A DNA stretch of 64,000 nt from Sulfitobacter sediminilitoris (GTDB lineage Bacteria > Pseudomonadota > Alphaproteobacteria > Rhodobacterales > Rhodobacteraceae), in contig NZ_JAABNT010000001.1 in the NCBI RefSeq assembly GCF_010667575.1, positions 1-64,000 of the forward strand, in the 5' to 3' direction. Positions within the stretch are counted from its first letter, which is position 1, and every line of letters begins with the position of its first letter. Below the pieces are notes generated by a model. The model was given only the letters and a program-made list of their open reading frames with translations, was not told the origin of the DNA and did not search any database. The position numbers were made by a program, and so were the translations under genes. This document shows positions 45,542 through 54,534 of the stretch, one piece after another.

Positions 45542-46347
45542 GGCGCAAGGTCTTTCTGTTTGAACGTGGCAAGAGTGTCGGCCCAGAGGGCCTCTATGGC
45601 TGCAGGCACGCTGCCGCCCCAACTATGGGTGATTTCGCGGCTGGCGATGATCAACTCTTGATAAATCAGGCGCGTTAGGTCTTCCGTCACCCGGCTGGCC
45701 ACGCTGGCAACGGCAACAGCACCGGCCAACTGACCGGTCTGATCAAAAAGCGGGGCTGCGAAACCGTAGATGTCATCCTCAAGCCCCCGTTCTGATCTGC
45801 CAAAGCCGCTGCCCTGAGCTGTGCCAACGACCTCCGCCAGTGCAGCGGGATCAGTAGCGGTATGCGCTGTGAACCGCGCCATATCCGCCTTTGCCGCCTC
45901 CAATAAATCGGCAGGACCAAACGCCAGCGTACAGATCCCCGAAGCAGTCGCGTGAAGTGGCAGTTTTTGCAGATCGATCACCGCGCGAATGCTGTGCGCC
46001 TGCGCCTCGCATGAGACCAGCGTGTGCAGCGTCGGCCCTGACAGAATCGAGGCATGCGCCGTCTCTCCGGTTGCGTCCGCCAAGCGCTGCAAGGGCGCAA
46101 GCGCACCATCACGGCGCGGTACGGTCTTTTCGCGCACTTCAGCCAGATGCAGCACGGCCGGGCCAATGCGGTAGGCCTTTGTTTCGGGGTTCTGCTCGAT
46201 AAACCCAAGCTCTTGCAGCGCGACGAGGTGGCGATAAGTCGTTGCTTTGTCGCGCTTTGCCAGCCGCGTCAGCCGTGACAGGCCTAGCTCCGGTGTTTGG
46301 ATGGAAAAATGCTCAAGCAGCGCAAGTGCCTTGGCGACGACTGACAT
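45538..46347 (-). CDS. IclR-family transcriptional regulator
   Basis: A 269-residue regulator: winged helix at about 1-60 (LSRLTRLAKRDKATTYRHLVALQELGFIEQN) and a C-terminal IclR effector domain with GLEDDIYGFAAPLFDQTGQLAGAVAVA. It is divergent from tctC and co-translated with the aminotransferase. A 17-bp palindrome lies in the intergenic region. The effector is presumably the transported substrate or an intermediate. The ribosome site AGGAGGGG is immediately upstream. Confidence 0.9.
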   Translation of the reverse strand: MSVVAKALALLEHFSIQTPELGLSRLTRLAKRDKATTYRHLVALQELGFIEQNPETKAYRIGPAVLHLAEVREKTVPRRDGALAPLQRLADATGETAHASILSGPTLHTLVSCEAQAHSIRAVIDLQKLPLHATASGICTLAFGPADLLEAAKADMARFTAHTATDPAALAEVVGTAQGSGFGRSERGLEDDIYGFAAPLFDQTGQLAGAVAVASVASRVTEDLTRLIYQELIIASREITHSWGGSVPAAIEALWADTLATFKQKDLAP

Positions 46348-46383
46348 TTCCCCTCCTGCTCAAGCTGTGTGACGCGAAAATAT

Positions 46384-46444
46384 TTGACAGGTTATATTTA
46401 ACAAGGCAATCTATTTTTTGCAACATCGGTTCATATAGTGAACC
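46384..46444 (+). promoter_or_regulatory. tctC promoter and IclR-type operator
   Basis: A TTGACA -35 box (46384-46389) and, after 17 bases, a weak -10 (CAATCT, 46407-46412). Downstream lies GGTTCATATAGTGAACC (46428-46444), a perfect inverted repeat of 6 bases around a 5-base centre. It covers the expected transcription start region, so binding there would block transcription. IclR proteins bind such GTTCA-type palindromes. The gap to the IclR start is about 80 bp, so it may also act on the iclR-aminotransferase transcript. Confidence 0.75.
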
Positions 46445-46460
46445 AATAAGGGAGAAACGC

Positions 46461-47405
46461 ATGCTGAACGTAATTAAAACACTGACTGCCACAGCGATTG
46501 CCGCCACCGCTTTTGCAGGTGCCACGATGGCCGACTATCCGGAGAAGCCTGTTGAATTCGTGGTTCCTTGGCCTCCGGGTGATCTCGAAGACGTTCTGAC
46601 CCGGATGATCGCGGAAGACTTTCAGGCGACCTATGACGTTCCCGCAGCCGTGGTGAACAAGCCCGGCGGCGGCGGTGGCCCCTTTCCCGGTGCCATCGAC
46701 GTCGCCAACGCGCCTGCCGATGGCTATACCATCGGATCATTCATCATCGCTATCCCCGTTGTGGGGCCCCAGATCGGCATCCCAGATCTGAACCCAAACC
46801 CCTTTGAACCGTTGGGAAATTTCCTGACGTATCCTTTCGTCATCGCAGCGGGCGGCACTGCGCCTTATGATGACATGGCGGGCCTTGCAGCACATGCGCA
46901 GGCCAATGATGTGGTGCTGGGCCATTTCGGCGCACCGCTGGTACCAACACGTGTGACGATGGCGCTGGCCAAGGAGATGGGTTTTTCCTACGCATCTGAT
47001 GCCGCCTTTGACGCGCTGGATTGCAATACGCTGGCCTCAGGCGATGTGGACGTAATCAACACCACGCTCCAGCTGATCCTGCCTTGTCTGGACGATGTAA
47101 AGGTGCTGGCCTCTATCGGTGCAGAGCGGATCGCGCTGACCCCTGACACGCCAACGGTGGCAGAGCTTGCGCCGGATCTGAACGTCGCGCTTTGGAACGG
47201 GCTGTTTGTCCACAAGGACACGCCACAGGATGTGCGCGACAAGATCATCGCCGTGGCAAAGGAAACAGTGATGTCAGAGCGCGCACAGACCCTTGCGGCC
47301 GAAACAGGCGCCTTGGTTTACTGGCAGGACGCCGCGGCGGTCGATGCCCAGATCGAGGCCGACATCGCAACGCTGGGCCGCATCGGTGAGATGCTGGCCG
47401 AATAA
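46461..47405 (+). CDS. tctC: Tripartite tricarboxylate transporter substrate-binding protein
   Basis: A 314-residue periplasmic solute receptor of the TctC/Bug family with a signal peptide (cleavage probably after ATMA, about residue 23). The family motif region PEKPVEFVVPWPPGD and NKPGGGGGPFPGAIDVANAPADGYT is clear. Bug proteins bind carboxylates, amino acids and similar anions. Residues NTTLQLILPCLDDVK and ASDAAFDALDCN add two cysteines, not typical of all members. AAGGGAG precedes the start. The gene opens the tctCBA-aldh-tm1 run. Confidence 0.9.
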   Translation: MLNVIKTLTATAIAATAFAGATMADYPEKPVEFVVPWPPGDLEDVLTRMIAEDFQATYDVPAAVVNKPGGGGGPFPGAIDVANAPADGYTIGSFIIAIPVVGPQIGIPDLNPNPFEPLGNFLTYPFVIAAGGTAPYDDMAGLAAHAQANDVVLGHFGAPLVPTRVTMALAKEMGFSYASDAAFDALDCNTLASGDVDVINTTLQLILPCLDDVKVLASIGAERIALTPDTPTVAELAPDLNVALWNGLFVHKDTPQDVRDKIIAVAKETVMSERAQTLAAETGALVYWQDAAAVDAQIEADIATLGRIGEMLAE

Positions 47406-47468
47406 GCCACGAAAGGCCGGAGCGCTTTGCGGTCCGGCCTCAACCAAGGGCCACGGGGGAGACATGGC

Positions 47469-48008
47469 ATGTCGCGTGTCAAAACGCTTCAGGCGCTTTT
47501 CAAACGCTATCGCAGGCCCGGTGATGTGGTCTTTGCATGGGTCTTCCTGCTCATCTCGCTGGCGCTGCTGTCGCAAATCATTGACCAGACAGCCTATCGC
47601 GCGGGCGGCAAGCTGTTTGCCCAGCCCCGGTTCTGGCCAGCAGTTTCACTGGGCGGGATGAGTTTCTTTGCAGCCCTGCATTTGCTCAGCTCCCTGATGT
47701 CCGAACGTATCCAAGGCCGCTGGCGCGAGGCTGCCCTTTGGGTCGCATCCATCGAATACGCGCTTTGGTTCATACTCTATGCCTTTGTGGTGCCCTACCT
47801 GGGCTATCTGCCAGCGACGATCTCTTTCGCGATCCTGCTGATCCTGCGCGCGGGCTACCGTAGCCGTGCGATCATCATCGGCACGCTTGTGTCGGCCATC
47901 TGCATCGTCCTGCTGTTCAAAACATTTCTGCAGGTCAAGCTGCCCGGCGGACAGCTTTATGAAGCTCTGCCCGGCGAGTTGCGCCAATTTATGCTCACCT
48001 ATTTCTGA
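47469..48008 (+). CDS. tctB: Tripartite tricarboxylate transporter small membrane subunit
   Basis: A 179-residue four-helix membrane protein with the size and position of TctB. Helices are at about 16-36, 53-75, 90-110 and 125-148, with RAGGKLFAQPRFWPAVSLGGMSFF between the first two. A purine-rich GGGGGAG ribosome site precedes the ATG at 47469. It works with TctA as a sodium- or proton-driven carrier fed by TctC. Confidence 0.86.
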   Translation: MSRVKTLQALFKRYRRPGDVVFAWVFLLISLALLSQIIDQTAYRAGGKLFAQPRFWPAVSLGGMSFFAALHLLSSLMSERIQGRWREAALWVASIEYALWFILYAFVVPYLGYLPATISFAILLILRAGYRSRAIIIGTLVSAICIVLLFKTFLQVKLPGGQLYEALPGELRQFMLTYF

Positions 48009-48020
48009 TCGAGGCGCGAC

Positions 48021-49538
48021 ATGGAAAACTTCATTGCCGGAGCCGAGATGCTGGCCCGCTGGGACGTGGTTCTGGCCCTGCTGGTGGGTGCCATCGGCGG
48101 CGTAATCATCGGGGCAATTCCGGGCGTGGGACCGGCCGTGGCCATCGCGATCCTGCTGCCCGCGACCTTCTCGCTTGATCCGATTGTCGGCCTGACAATG
48201 CTATTGGGCATCTATGGTTCGTCCATGTACGGCGGCGCGATACCCGCGATCCTGATCAACACACCGGGTACAGCAGTCAACGCGCTGACATCCTATGACG
48301 GCTACCCAATGACACAGGAAGGTCAAGCGCACAGGGCGCTGTCACTGGCCTACAGCGCTTCGTTCTGGGGCGGTATTTTCGGCATAATCTGCCTGATCCT
48401 GCTGTCCCCGGTACTGGCACTTATCGCGCCAATGTTCGGCAGTCGGGAGATTTTTCTCGCGGCACTCTTGGGCATCATTCTGGTGGTACTGGCGCACCGG
48501 GGACAGGTCTTTGCTGCCGGAATGCTGGCGATGTTCGGTATCTTTCTGAACACCGTGGGCCTTGATGCGGTGACCTATACGCAACGCTACACCTTTGGCA
48601 TGTCGTTCCTGAGTTCCGGTATCAATCTGATCGTGGTGGTCTTGGGACTCTTCGCCCTCAGCCAGGCTTTCTTTCTGCTCACCAACCCTGACGACAGCCC
48701 TAATGCGAAGCCGGTCACGGGCCGCCTGACCGCCGGATTCCGAGAGCTTTTGCGCCACAAACGTGTGGCCACCGTTGCCTCCGGATTTGGCGTGATCATG
48801 GGGATGATCCCGGGCGTGGGTGAATTCACTGCCCAGTTCATGAGCTACACCTACGCACAGAAAACCTCTCAAGCGCCTGATACCTTTGGAAAAGGTGCGC
48901 CTGAAGGTCTGATCGCTTCCGAAGCCGCCAACAACGCGGTGCCTGCCGCTGCCATGATCCCCCTCCTGGCACTCGGCATTCCCGGCGAGGCGCTGACCGC
49001 AATGATGTTATCGGTCTTCTACGTCCACAACGTCATCCCCGGTCCGCAATTGTTCCAGAACAACATCGATCTGGTCTACGGTCTTTACCTTGCCCTGATC
49101 CTGCTGAACGTAATCGTGATCGCCTTCCTGATGGTCTCCACCAACCTGCTGACGCGGATCATCCGGGTGCCCACGCGCTTTCTGGGCGTGATGATCCTGA
49201 TCCTGTCTTTTGTCGGCGTCTATTCGCTGCGCAACTCACTGACAGATTGCATGATCGCTGCCGGGTTCGGCGTGCTGGGCCTGATCCTCAAGCGGCTGAA
49301 CCTGCCCATTGTCCCGATCATCCTTGGCATGGTTCTGGGCAACATCATGGAGGTCAAGTTGCGCTCTGCCATGCCACGGCTGAAAACGCCGCTGGACATG
49401 ATCGACCGACCTATCTCCTTTATCCTCTTTGTCTTTATCCTGCTGGTCCTTGCCCTGCACTTGCGCACGCTGGCGCGGGAATTCCGCGCCCATCAGCGTG
49501 ATGAAGACCACGACCTTCACGATACACAACTGCGGTGA
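48021..49538 (+). CDS. tctA: Tripartite tricarboxylate transporter large permease
   Basis: A 505-residue permease with about 12 helices. The family signatures GAIPGVGPAVAIAILLPATF and, repeated in the second half, GMIPGVGEFTAQFMSYT are present, as is MYGGAIPAILINTPGTAVNALTSYDGYPM. It starts 12 bases after tctB. The stop TGA overlaps the GTG four codons upstream of the aldehyde dehydrogenase start. Confidence 0.93.
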   Translation: MENFIAGAEMLARWDVVLALLVGAIGGVIIGAIPGVGPAVAIAILLPATFSLDPIVGLTMLLGIYGSSMYGGAIPAILINTPGTAVNALTSYDGYPMTQEGQAHRALSLAYSASFWGGIFGIICLILLSPVLALIAPMFGSREIFLAALLGIILVVLAHRGQVFAAGMLAMFGIFLNTVGLDAVTYTQRYTFGMSFLSSGINLIVVVLGLFALSQAFFLLTNPDDSPNAKPVTGRLTAGFRELLRHKRVATVASGFGVIMGMIPGVGEFTAQFMSYTYAQKTSQAPDTFGKGAPEGLIASEAANNAVPAAAMIPLLALGIPGEALTAMMLSVFYVHNVIPGPQLFQNNIDLVYGLYLALILLNVIVIAFLMVSTNLLTRIIRVPTRFLGVMILILSFVGVYSLRNSLTDCMIAAGFGVLGLILKRLNLPIVPIILGMVLGNIMEVKLRSAMPRLKTPLDMIDRPISFILFVFILLVLALHLRTLAREFRAHQRDEDHDLHDTQLR

Positions 49539-49543
49539 GCCTG

Positions 49544-51028
49544 ATGGACCAACAGAAGATAGACCGCCTGCGTGCGGAAAAGATCGCCCCCCAAACGCAT
49601 CTGATCAACGGAAGGCATGTACCGGCTTCGGATGGTGGTACGATGGACGTAACCTCGCCGATTGACGGCGCGCGGTTGACGACCATGGCACGTGGCACCG
49701 CTGAAGACATGCAGGCCGCCACTGCAGCGGCCCGCGCAGCCTTTGAGGACGGTCGCTGGGCTGATCAGCCTCCCTCTGCACGTAAAAACGTCATGCTGAA
49801 ATGGGCCGACCTCATCGAAGCCAACGCGCTGGAGCTTGCCGTTCTGGGCGTGCGGGACAACGGCACTGAAATCGGCATGGCGTTGAAAGCAGAGCCGGGA
49901 TCAGCGGCGGGCTCAATCCGGTATTATGCCGAAGCACTCGACAAGGTTTACGGCGAAATCGCCCCTACCGGGCATGATGTCATGGGCCTGATCCACAAGG
50001 AACCGGTGGGCGTTGTGGGCGCTATCATCCCCTGGAACTTCCCGCTGATGATCGGCGCGTGGAAATTGGGGCCAGCATTGGCCATGGGCAATTCAGTCGT
50101 ACTGAAACCGGCCGAGACCGCGTCACTGACCCTGCTCCGGCTGGTCGAACTGGCGCATGAGGCCGGCCTGCCCGATGGCGTACTGAACGTGGTCACCGGC
50201 GAAGGTGCTGTCGTGGGTGAAGCGATGGGACTGTCCATGGATATAGACGTGCTGGCCTTTACCGGGTCGGGCGCAACGGGGCGGCGCCTTCTGGAATACG
50301 CTGCACGCTCAAACCTCAAGCGGGTCTATCTCGAACTTGGCGGCAAATCCCCCAACATCGTGTTTGCAGATGCGCCCAATCTTGATGAGGCTGCCAAAGT
50401 CACCGCAATGGGTATCTTTCGCAACTCAGGGCAGGTCTGCGTCGCAGGCTCGCGGCTGCTGGTGGACGCGTCGATCCAGGATGATTTTACCGCCGCCGTC
50501 GTCAAAGCCGCCGAAGCCTTGCGCGTCGGTGATCCACTTGTTCTCGACAATCACATCGGTGCGGTACACTCGGAAAGGCAACTGGCCCAGAACCTCCAGT
50601 TCATTGAGACAGGCGTCGCCGAAGGCGGCAGCTTGCTGACCGGCGGCACCCGGCTGTTGGAAGACACCGGCGGCACCTACATGGCCCCGACGGTCATCTC
50701 CGATGTGCAGCCACAAGCGACGCTGGCCCAAAGGGAAGTGTTCGGCCCGGTCCTTGCGGTCAGCTCCTTCTCTGATGAGGCAGAGGCCATCGCAATCGCC
50801 AATGCGACCGATTACGGGCTTGCCGGGGCTGTCTGGACCGCGAACCTGTCGCGCGCGCAGAGGATGGTGCGGGCGGTACGGACAGGTGTGATGCATGTCA
50901 ATACGTATGGCGGCGCGGATGGCACCGTCCCTCTTGGTGGTGTCGGCCAGTCCGGAAACGGGCATGACAAGTCGCTGCACGCTCTGGACAAATACATCAA
51001 CCTCAAGACAGCCTGGATCAAACTCTAG
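49544..51028 (+). CDS. NAD(P)-dependent aldehyde dehydrogenase
   Basis: A 494-residue ALDH-superfamily enzyme. The catalytic cysteine is at about 299 in GQVCVAGSRLL, and the general base glutamate is in LELGGKSPNIV. IIPWNFPL and FTGSGATGRRLLEYAA are the cofactor-binding blocks. It is closest in style to betaine-aldehyde/gamma-aminobutyraldehyde dehydrogenases. Together with the class III aminotransferase it would convert an omega-amino compound to a carboxylate via a semialdehyde. A GTG three codons upstream (49535) overlaps the tctA stop; I used the ATG at 49544. Confidence 0.9.
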   Translation: MDQQKIDRLRAEKIAPQTHLINGRHVPASDGGTMDVTSPIDGARLTTMARGTAEDMQAATAAARAAFEDGRWADQPPSARKNVMLKWADLIEANALELAVLGVRDNGTEIGMALKAEPGSAAGSIRYYAEALDKVYGEIAPTGHDVMGLIHKEPVGVVGAIIPWNFPLMIGAWKLGPALAMGNSVVLKPAETASLTLLRLVELAHEAGLPDGVLNVVTGEGAVVGEAMGLSMDIDVLAFTGSGATGRRLLEYAARSNLKRVYLELGGKSPNIVFADAPNLDEAAKVTAMGIFRNSGQVCVAGSRLLVDASIQDDFTAAVVKAAEALRVGDPLVLDNHIGAVHSERQLAQNLQFIETGVAEGGSLLTGGTRLLEDTGGTYMAPTVISDVQPQATLAQREVFGPVLAVSSFSDEAEAIAIANATDYGLAGAVWTANLSRAQRMVRAVRTGVMHVNTYGGADGTVPLGGVGQSGNGHDKSLHALDKYINLKTAWIKL

Positions 51029-51044
51029 CACCAAGGAACCTGAC

Positions 51045-52277
51045 ATGTCCGACAAGACAATCCTCGTGATCGGCACTTACGACACCAAGGACGATGAGCT
51101 GACCTATATGTCGGACGTGATCCGCCAACAGGGTGGCAAGGTGGTCACGATGGACGTTTCGGTGCTGGGCGATCCATCAAAACCGACGGATTACTCCAAA
51201 CACGAAGTGGCCGAGGAATGCGGCAGCACAATCCGCGCCGCTATTGACGCAGGCGACGAAAACCACGCGATGCAGATCATGGCCAAGGGTGCTGCCCTGC
51301 TGACAGCGCGGCTCTATTCCGAAAGCGTCTTTGACGGCATGGTCGTGCTGGGCGGCACCATGGGCACTGATCTGGCGCTTGATGTTTGTGCAGCGCTGCC
51401 GTTGGGGGTGCCAAAGTACATCGTCTCGACAGTCTCATTCTCGCCCCTGATCCCGGCGGAGCGGCTGGCTGCGGACACGCAAATGATCCTCTGGGCGGGT
51501 GGCCTCTATGGCCTGAACTCCGTCTGCAAAGCCTCACTAAGCCAAGCAGCAGGTGCCGTTCTTGGGGCAGCGCGCGCCGTGCAGGTACCTGACCGCGACA
51601 AGCCGCTCATCGGTATGACTTCGCTTGGCAAAACCGCGTTGAGATACATGGTCTCGCTCAAACCCGCCCTAGAAGAGCGCGGCTTTGAAGTCGCGGTCTT
51701 TCACGCCACTGGCATGGGAGGCCGCGCCTTTGAGAGCCTTGCCGCGCAAGGGGCATTTGCCTGTGTCTTTGATTTCTGCACTCAAGAGTTGGGCAATCAC
51801 ATCCACGGCTCAAACATTTCTGCCGGGGCGGACAGGCTGACAAATGCGGGCAAGGCGGGCATACCGCAGCTTGTCGCGCCGGGGTGCTATGATCTTGTCG
51901 ACATTGTGGGCTGGAAGGAAATTCCGGAGAAATGGTCCGGTCACCTCAGCCACGCTCACAACCGTTTGTTGACGTCCGTCGTGCTGAACAATGACGAACG
52001 TAGGCAGGTTGCTCGCGCCCATGCTGCGCAACTGGCGCAGGCCACCGGGCCGACGGCCCTCTTGTTGCCGCAGCACGGGTTGGGTGAATGGGACCGGGAA
52101 GGCGCGGACCTGCACGACAGCGCAGGCTTGAACGCCTTCTACGACGAAATGCAGACCGTCTGCCCCGACAACGTCGAACAGGTCCGCATCGACGGGCATA
52201 TCAATGATCCCGTCTTTGCCGAGACCGCATTGGATATCTTTGACCGCTGGTGCGCCGAAGGCATCGTGAAACGCTGA
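51045..52277 (+). CDS. Tm-1-like ATP-binding (UPF0261) protein
   Basis: A 410-residue cytosolic protein of the UPF0261/Tm-1 N-terminal family. ILVIGTYDTKDDELTYM opens it, and VVLGGTMGTDLA and MTSLGKTALRYMVSLKPALEE are conserved blocks. Plant Tm-1 inhibits tobamovirus replication; the bacterial role is unknown. In other genomes it is often next to a TIM-barrel phosphoenolpyruvate-hydrolase-like gene, which is missing here. It follows the ALDH by 16 bases with AAGGA, so it is part of the tct operon. That makes it a candidate pathway enzyme. Confidence 0.85.
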   Translation: MSDKTILVIGTYDTKDDELTYMSDVIRQQGGKVVTMDVSVLGDPSKPTDYSKHEVAEECGSTIRAAIDAGDENHAMQIMAKGAALLTARLYSESVFDGMVVLGGTMGTDLALDVCAALPLGVPKYIVSTVSFSPLIPAERLAADTQMILWAGGLYGLNSVCKASLSQAAGAVLGAARAVQVPDRDKPLIGMTSLGKTALRYMVSLKPALEERGFEVAVFHATGMGGRAFESLAAQGAFACVFDFCTQELGNHIHGSNISAGADRLTNAGKAGIPQLVAPGCYDLVDIVGWKEIPEKWSGHLSHAHNRLLTSVVLNNDERRQVARAHAAQLAQATGPTALLLPQHGLGEWDREGADLHDSAGLNAFYDEMQTVCPDNVEQVRIDGHINDPVFAETALDIFDRWCAEGIVKR

Positions 52278-52379
52278 CAGCCCATAGGCTTACAAAAGCG
52301 ACAGCTGTGCGCTCGGTAAGACCGGCGGGCAGAACAGATCGCAGCGCATCGGCGGTGCAACACGCGCCAGCCCAAGCCG

Positions 52380-53366
52380 CTAGATCGCCACATTAAATCG
52401 TTGGGCGACCATTTCCGCATAAGGCCCCTCCCCGGACATTCGCTTGTGCCAGGTCGAATCGTATTCCTTGCCACCGTGCATCTCCCGCAGACGGCTCATG
52501 ATCCGTTCTTTGCGGTTGGGAAAATGCGCAGCAAGCCATTCTTTCACCAACGGCGATACCTCTCTTGGCAAGCGCAGCATGATCCAGCTTGCATAACGCG
52601 CACCCGCATCGTGACCTGCTGCAAGGATCGCCTCCATCTCTGGATCGGTCAGCGCCGGGATCATAGGTGAGGCCATGATGCGGACGCGTATCCCAGCATC
52701 GGACAATCGCCTGATCATCGCTAACCGTCGCTGTGGCGCTGGTGCGCGCGGCTCCATCAGGCGGCTCAGGTGCGCATCAAGCGTCGTCACGGATATCCCG
52801 ACACGGATCAGATCGCGCTTGGCCATACCCTCCAGTATGTCGATGTCGCGTTCAATCAGGCTGCCCTTGGTCACGATCGCGGTCGGATGGCCGGTCTCAC
52901 TCAGAACTTCGAGACATTTCCGCATGATACGATGATCGCGCTCAATCGGTTGGTAGGGATCGGTATTCGTCCCGATGGCAATCGGTGCCACACGGTAGCG
53001 TTTGTTGGCCAATTCACGGCGCAGAACCTCAGGCGCATCGGGACGCGCAATCAGTTGCGTTTCGAAATCCAGACCGGGAGACAGCCCCAGATACGCATGA
53101 CTTGGACGCGCAAAACAATAGACACAGCCGTGCTCGCACCCGCGATACGGGTTGATTGACCGGTCAAAGGGCAGATCGGGCGACCGGTTGTAGGAAATCA
53201 TCTTGCGAGGGACCTCGACCCGCGTTCGGGTCCGCAATACAGGCAGATCTTCGTCCCGCGCCCAGCCATCATCAAAGGCCTCGCAGGTGTGCCGTTCAAA
53301 ACGGCCCGCATGATTGCTTTTGGCGGCGCGACCCTTGACCTTGTAGTTCTGTCTTTCGCTGTCCAT
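52380..53366 (-). CDS. PA0069-family radical SAM protein
   Basis: A 328-residue radical SAM enzyme. The [4Fe-4S] ligands are C77, C81 and C84 in YRGCEHGCVYCFARPSH. GTNTDPYQPIERDHRIMR and VGISVTTLDAHLSRLMEPRAP are shared with the PA0069/SplB-like group. The substrate is unknown; these proteins are sometimes annotated as spore photolyase-like but lack its C-terminal features. The start was set at 53366 (MDSERQNYK). It is convergent with the Tm-1-like gene. Confidence 0.87.
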   Translation of the reverse strand: MDSERQNYKVKGRAAKSNHAGRFERHTCEAFDDGWARDEDLPVLRTRTRVEVPRKMISYNRSPDLPFDRSINPYRGCEHGCVYCFARPSHAYLGLSPGLDFETQLIARPDAPEVLRRELANKRYRVAPIAIGTNTDPYQPIERDHRIMRKCLEVLSETGHPTAIVTKGSLIERDIDILEGMAKRDLIRVGISVTTLDAHLSRLMEPRAPAPQRRLAMIRRLSDAGIRVRIMASPMIPALTDPEMEAILAAGHDAGARYASWIMLRLPREVSPLVKEWLAAHFPNRKERIMSRLREMHGGKEYDSTWHKRMSGEGPYAEMVAQRFNVAI

Positions 53367-53584
53367 GCCGCTCAAATAGAACAAAATAGGAACAATGGCA
53401 ATCGAACTGCGCTATGCCCCTACCGCATATGTATAAATTTCATAATCATCTGAAGAAAAATGCGTCGCACAAAACGCGGGCTATGTCGTAAATTGCGTAT
53501 GAATTGGCCGCGTTTCATGACAGAAGGCTTGTGACAATTGACCGCAAGGTCCAGCCCCTGCAAGCAAGGCAGAAGGAACCACAG

Positions 53585-54286
53585 ATGTCCGACGAAGACG
53601 AAATCATCCTGTCAGAACTCGACGACGAAGACCTTGTCCAACAGATGTTCGACGACCTCTATGACGGTCTGAAAGAAGAGATCGAAGAGGGTGTGAACAT
53701 TCTGCTTGAGCGCAAGTGGGAACCCTACGATATCCTGACCAAGGCCCTTGTGGGTGGCATGACGATCGTCGGCGCGGATTTCCGTGACGGCATTCTCTTT
53801 GTGCCTGAAGTCCTTCTGGCCGCTAACGCGATGAAGGGTGGCATGGCCATCCTGAAACCCTTGCTCGTCGAAACCGGTGCTCCACGCGTCGGAAAAATGG
53901 TGATCGGCACCGTCAAGGGCGACATCCATGACATCGGCAAGAACCTTGTCGGCATGATGATGGAAGGTGCGGGCTTTGAAGTTGTCGATCTGGGCATCAA
54001 CAACCCGGTCGAAAGCTATCTTGAAGCAATGGAAAAAGAAGGCCCTGATATCCTTGGCATGTCCGCGCTTCTGACCACAACCATGCCCTATATGAAAGTC
54101 GTGATCGACACGATGATCGAACAGGGCATCCGCGATGATTATATCGTGCTGGTAGGCGGCGCCCCGTTGAACGAAGAATTCGGCAAAGCCATCGGTGCCG
54201 ATGCCTATTGCCGCGACGCCGCTGTTGCGGTGGAGACCGCCAAGGAATGGATGGCCCGCAAGCACAACAGCGCCAAATCCGCCTGA
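53585..54286 (+). CDS. Corrinoid (B12-binding) protein of split methionine synthase
   Basis: A 233-residue cobalamin protein. A helical cap domain (about 10-100) precedes a Rossmann B12-binding domain with DIHDIGKN (113-120; H115 as lower cobalt ligand), then SALLTTTMPYMKVVID and VLVGGAPLNEEF. It matches the MtbC/MetH B12-module family. In Rhodobacterales this part of MetH is a separate gene. The N-terminal acidic stretch (MSDEDEIILSELDDEDL) is typical. GCAGAAGGAA precedes the start at 53585. A terminator follows, then the DUF1638 gene. Confidence 0.9.
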   Translation: MSDEDEIILSELDDEDLVQQMFDDLYDGLKEEIEEGVNILLERKWEPYDILTKALVGGMTIVGADFRDGILFVPEVLLAANAMKGGMAILKPLLVETGAPRVGKMVIGTVKGDIHDIGKNLVGMMMEGAGFEVVDLGINNPVESYLEAMEKEGPDILGMSALLTTTMPYMKVVIDTMIEQGIRDDYIVLVGGAPLNEEFGKAIGADAYCRDAAVAVETAKEWMARKHNSAKSA

Positions 54287-54309
54287 AAATGACTTTCGGG
54301 ATACACATC

Positions 54310-54337
54310 GGCCCTGCCTGTCGGCGGGGCCTTTTTT
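54310..54337 (+). terminator. Terminator after corrinoid gene
   Basis: A 9-bp stem with one G-U pair (GGCCCTGCC, 54310-54318, and GGCGGGGCC, 54323-54331), a 4-nt loop TGTC, and TTTTTT at 54332-54337. It lies 23 bases past the corrinoid stop and separates it from the membrane peptide/DUF1638 pair, although read-through is possible. Confidence 0.9.
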
Positions 54338-54381
54338 ATGCGCGCAAGGATACCTATCTGCCAATCAGAAAGGTTTCTTCG

Positions 54382-54534
54382 ATGCCGAAAATCCATCTTG
54401 CAGTTCTCTTGCTCTGCGTGCTGATCGCTGCGGCGGGAACCGTCTGGCTGCACTCGCTGGGCGGCTCCGGTCTGCTGGCCGCTGCCCTGCCCGCTTTCCT
54501 TTTTGCGGCACTGGCGATCCGGTATCTGACGTGA
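54382..54534 (+). CDS. Small membrane protein upstream of DUF1638
   Basis: A 50-residue hydrophobic peptide (IHLAVLLLCVLIAAAGTVWL, then LLAAALPAFLFAALAIRYL) with two membrane segments. AAAGG lies eight bases before the ATG. Its stop overlaps the GTG start of the DUF1638 gene (GTGA, 54531-54534). It is not named in any family I recognise; the consistent position suggests co-translation with DUF1638 but its role is unknown. Confidence 0.7.
   Translation: MPKIHLAVLLLCVLIAAAGTVWLHSLGGSGLLAAALPAFLFAALAIRYLT

Noticed and set aside
53400-53584. SAM or SAM/SAH riboswitch upstream of the corrinoid gene
   Set aside because: A GGCTTGTGACAATTGACC stretch raised the idea, but the order and spacing do not match any SAM-II, SAM/SAH or SAH consensus I know. 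A covariance-model scan would decide.
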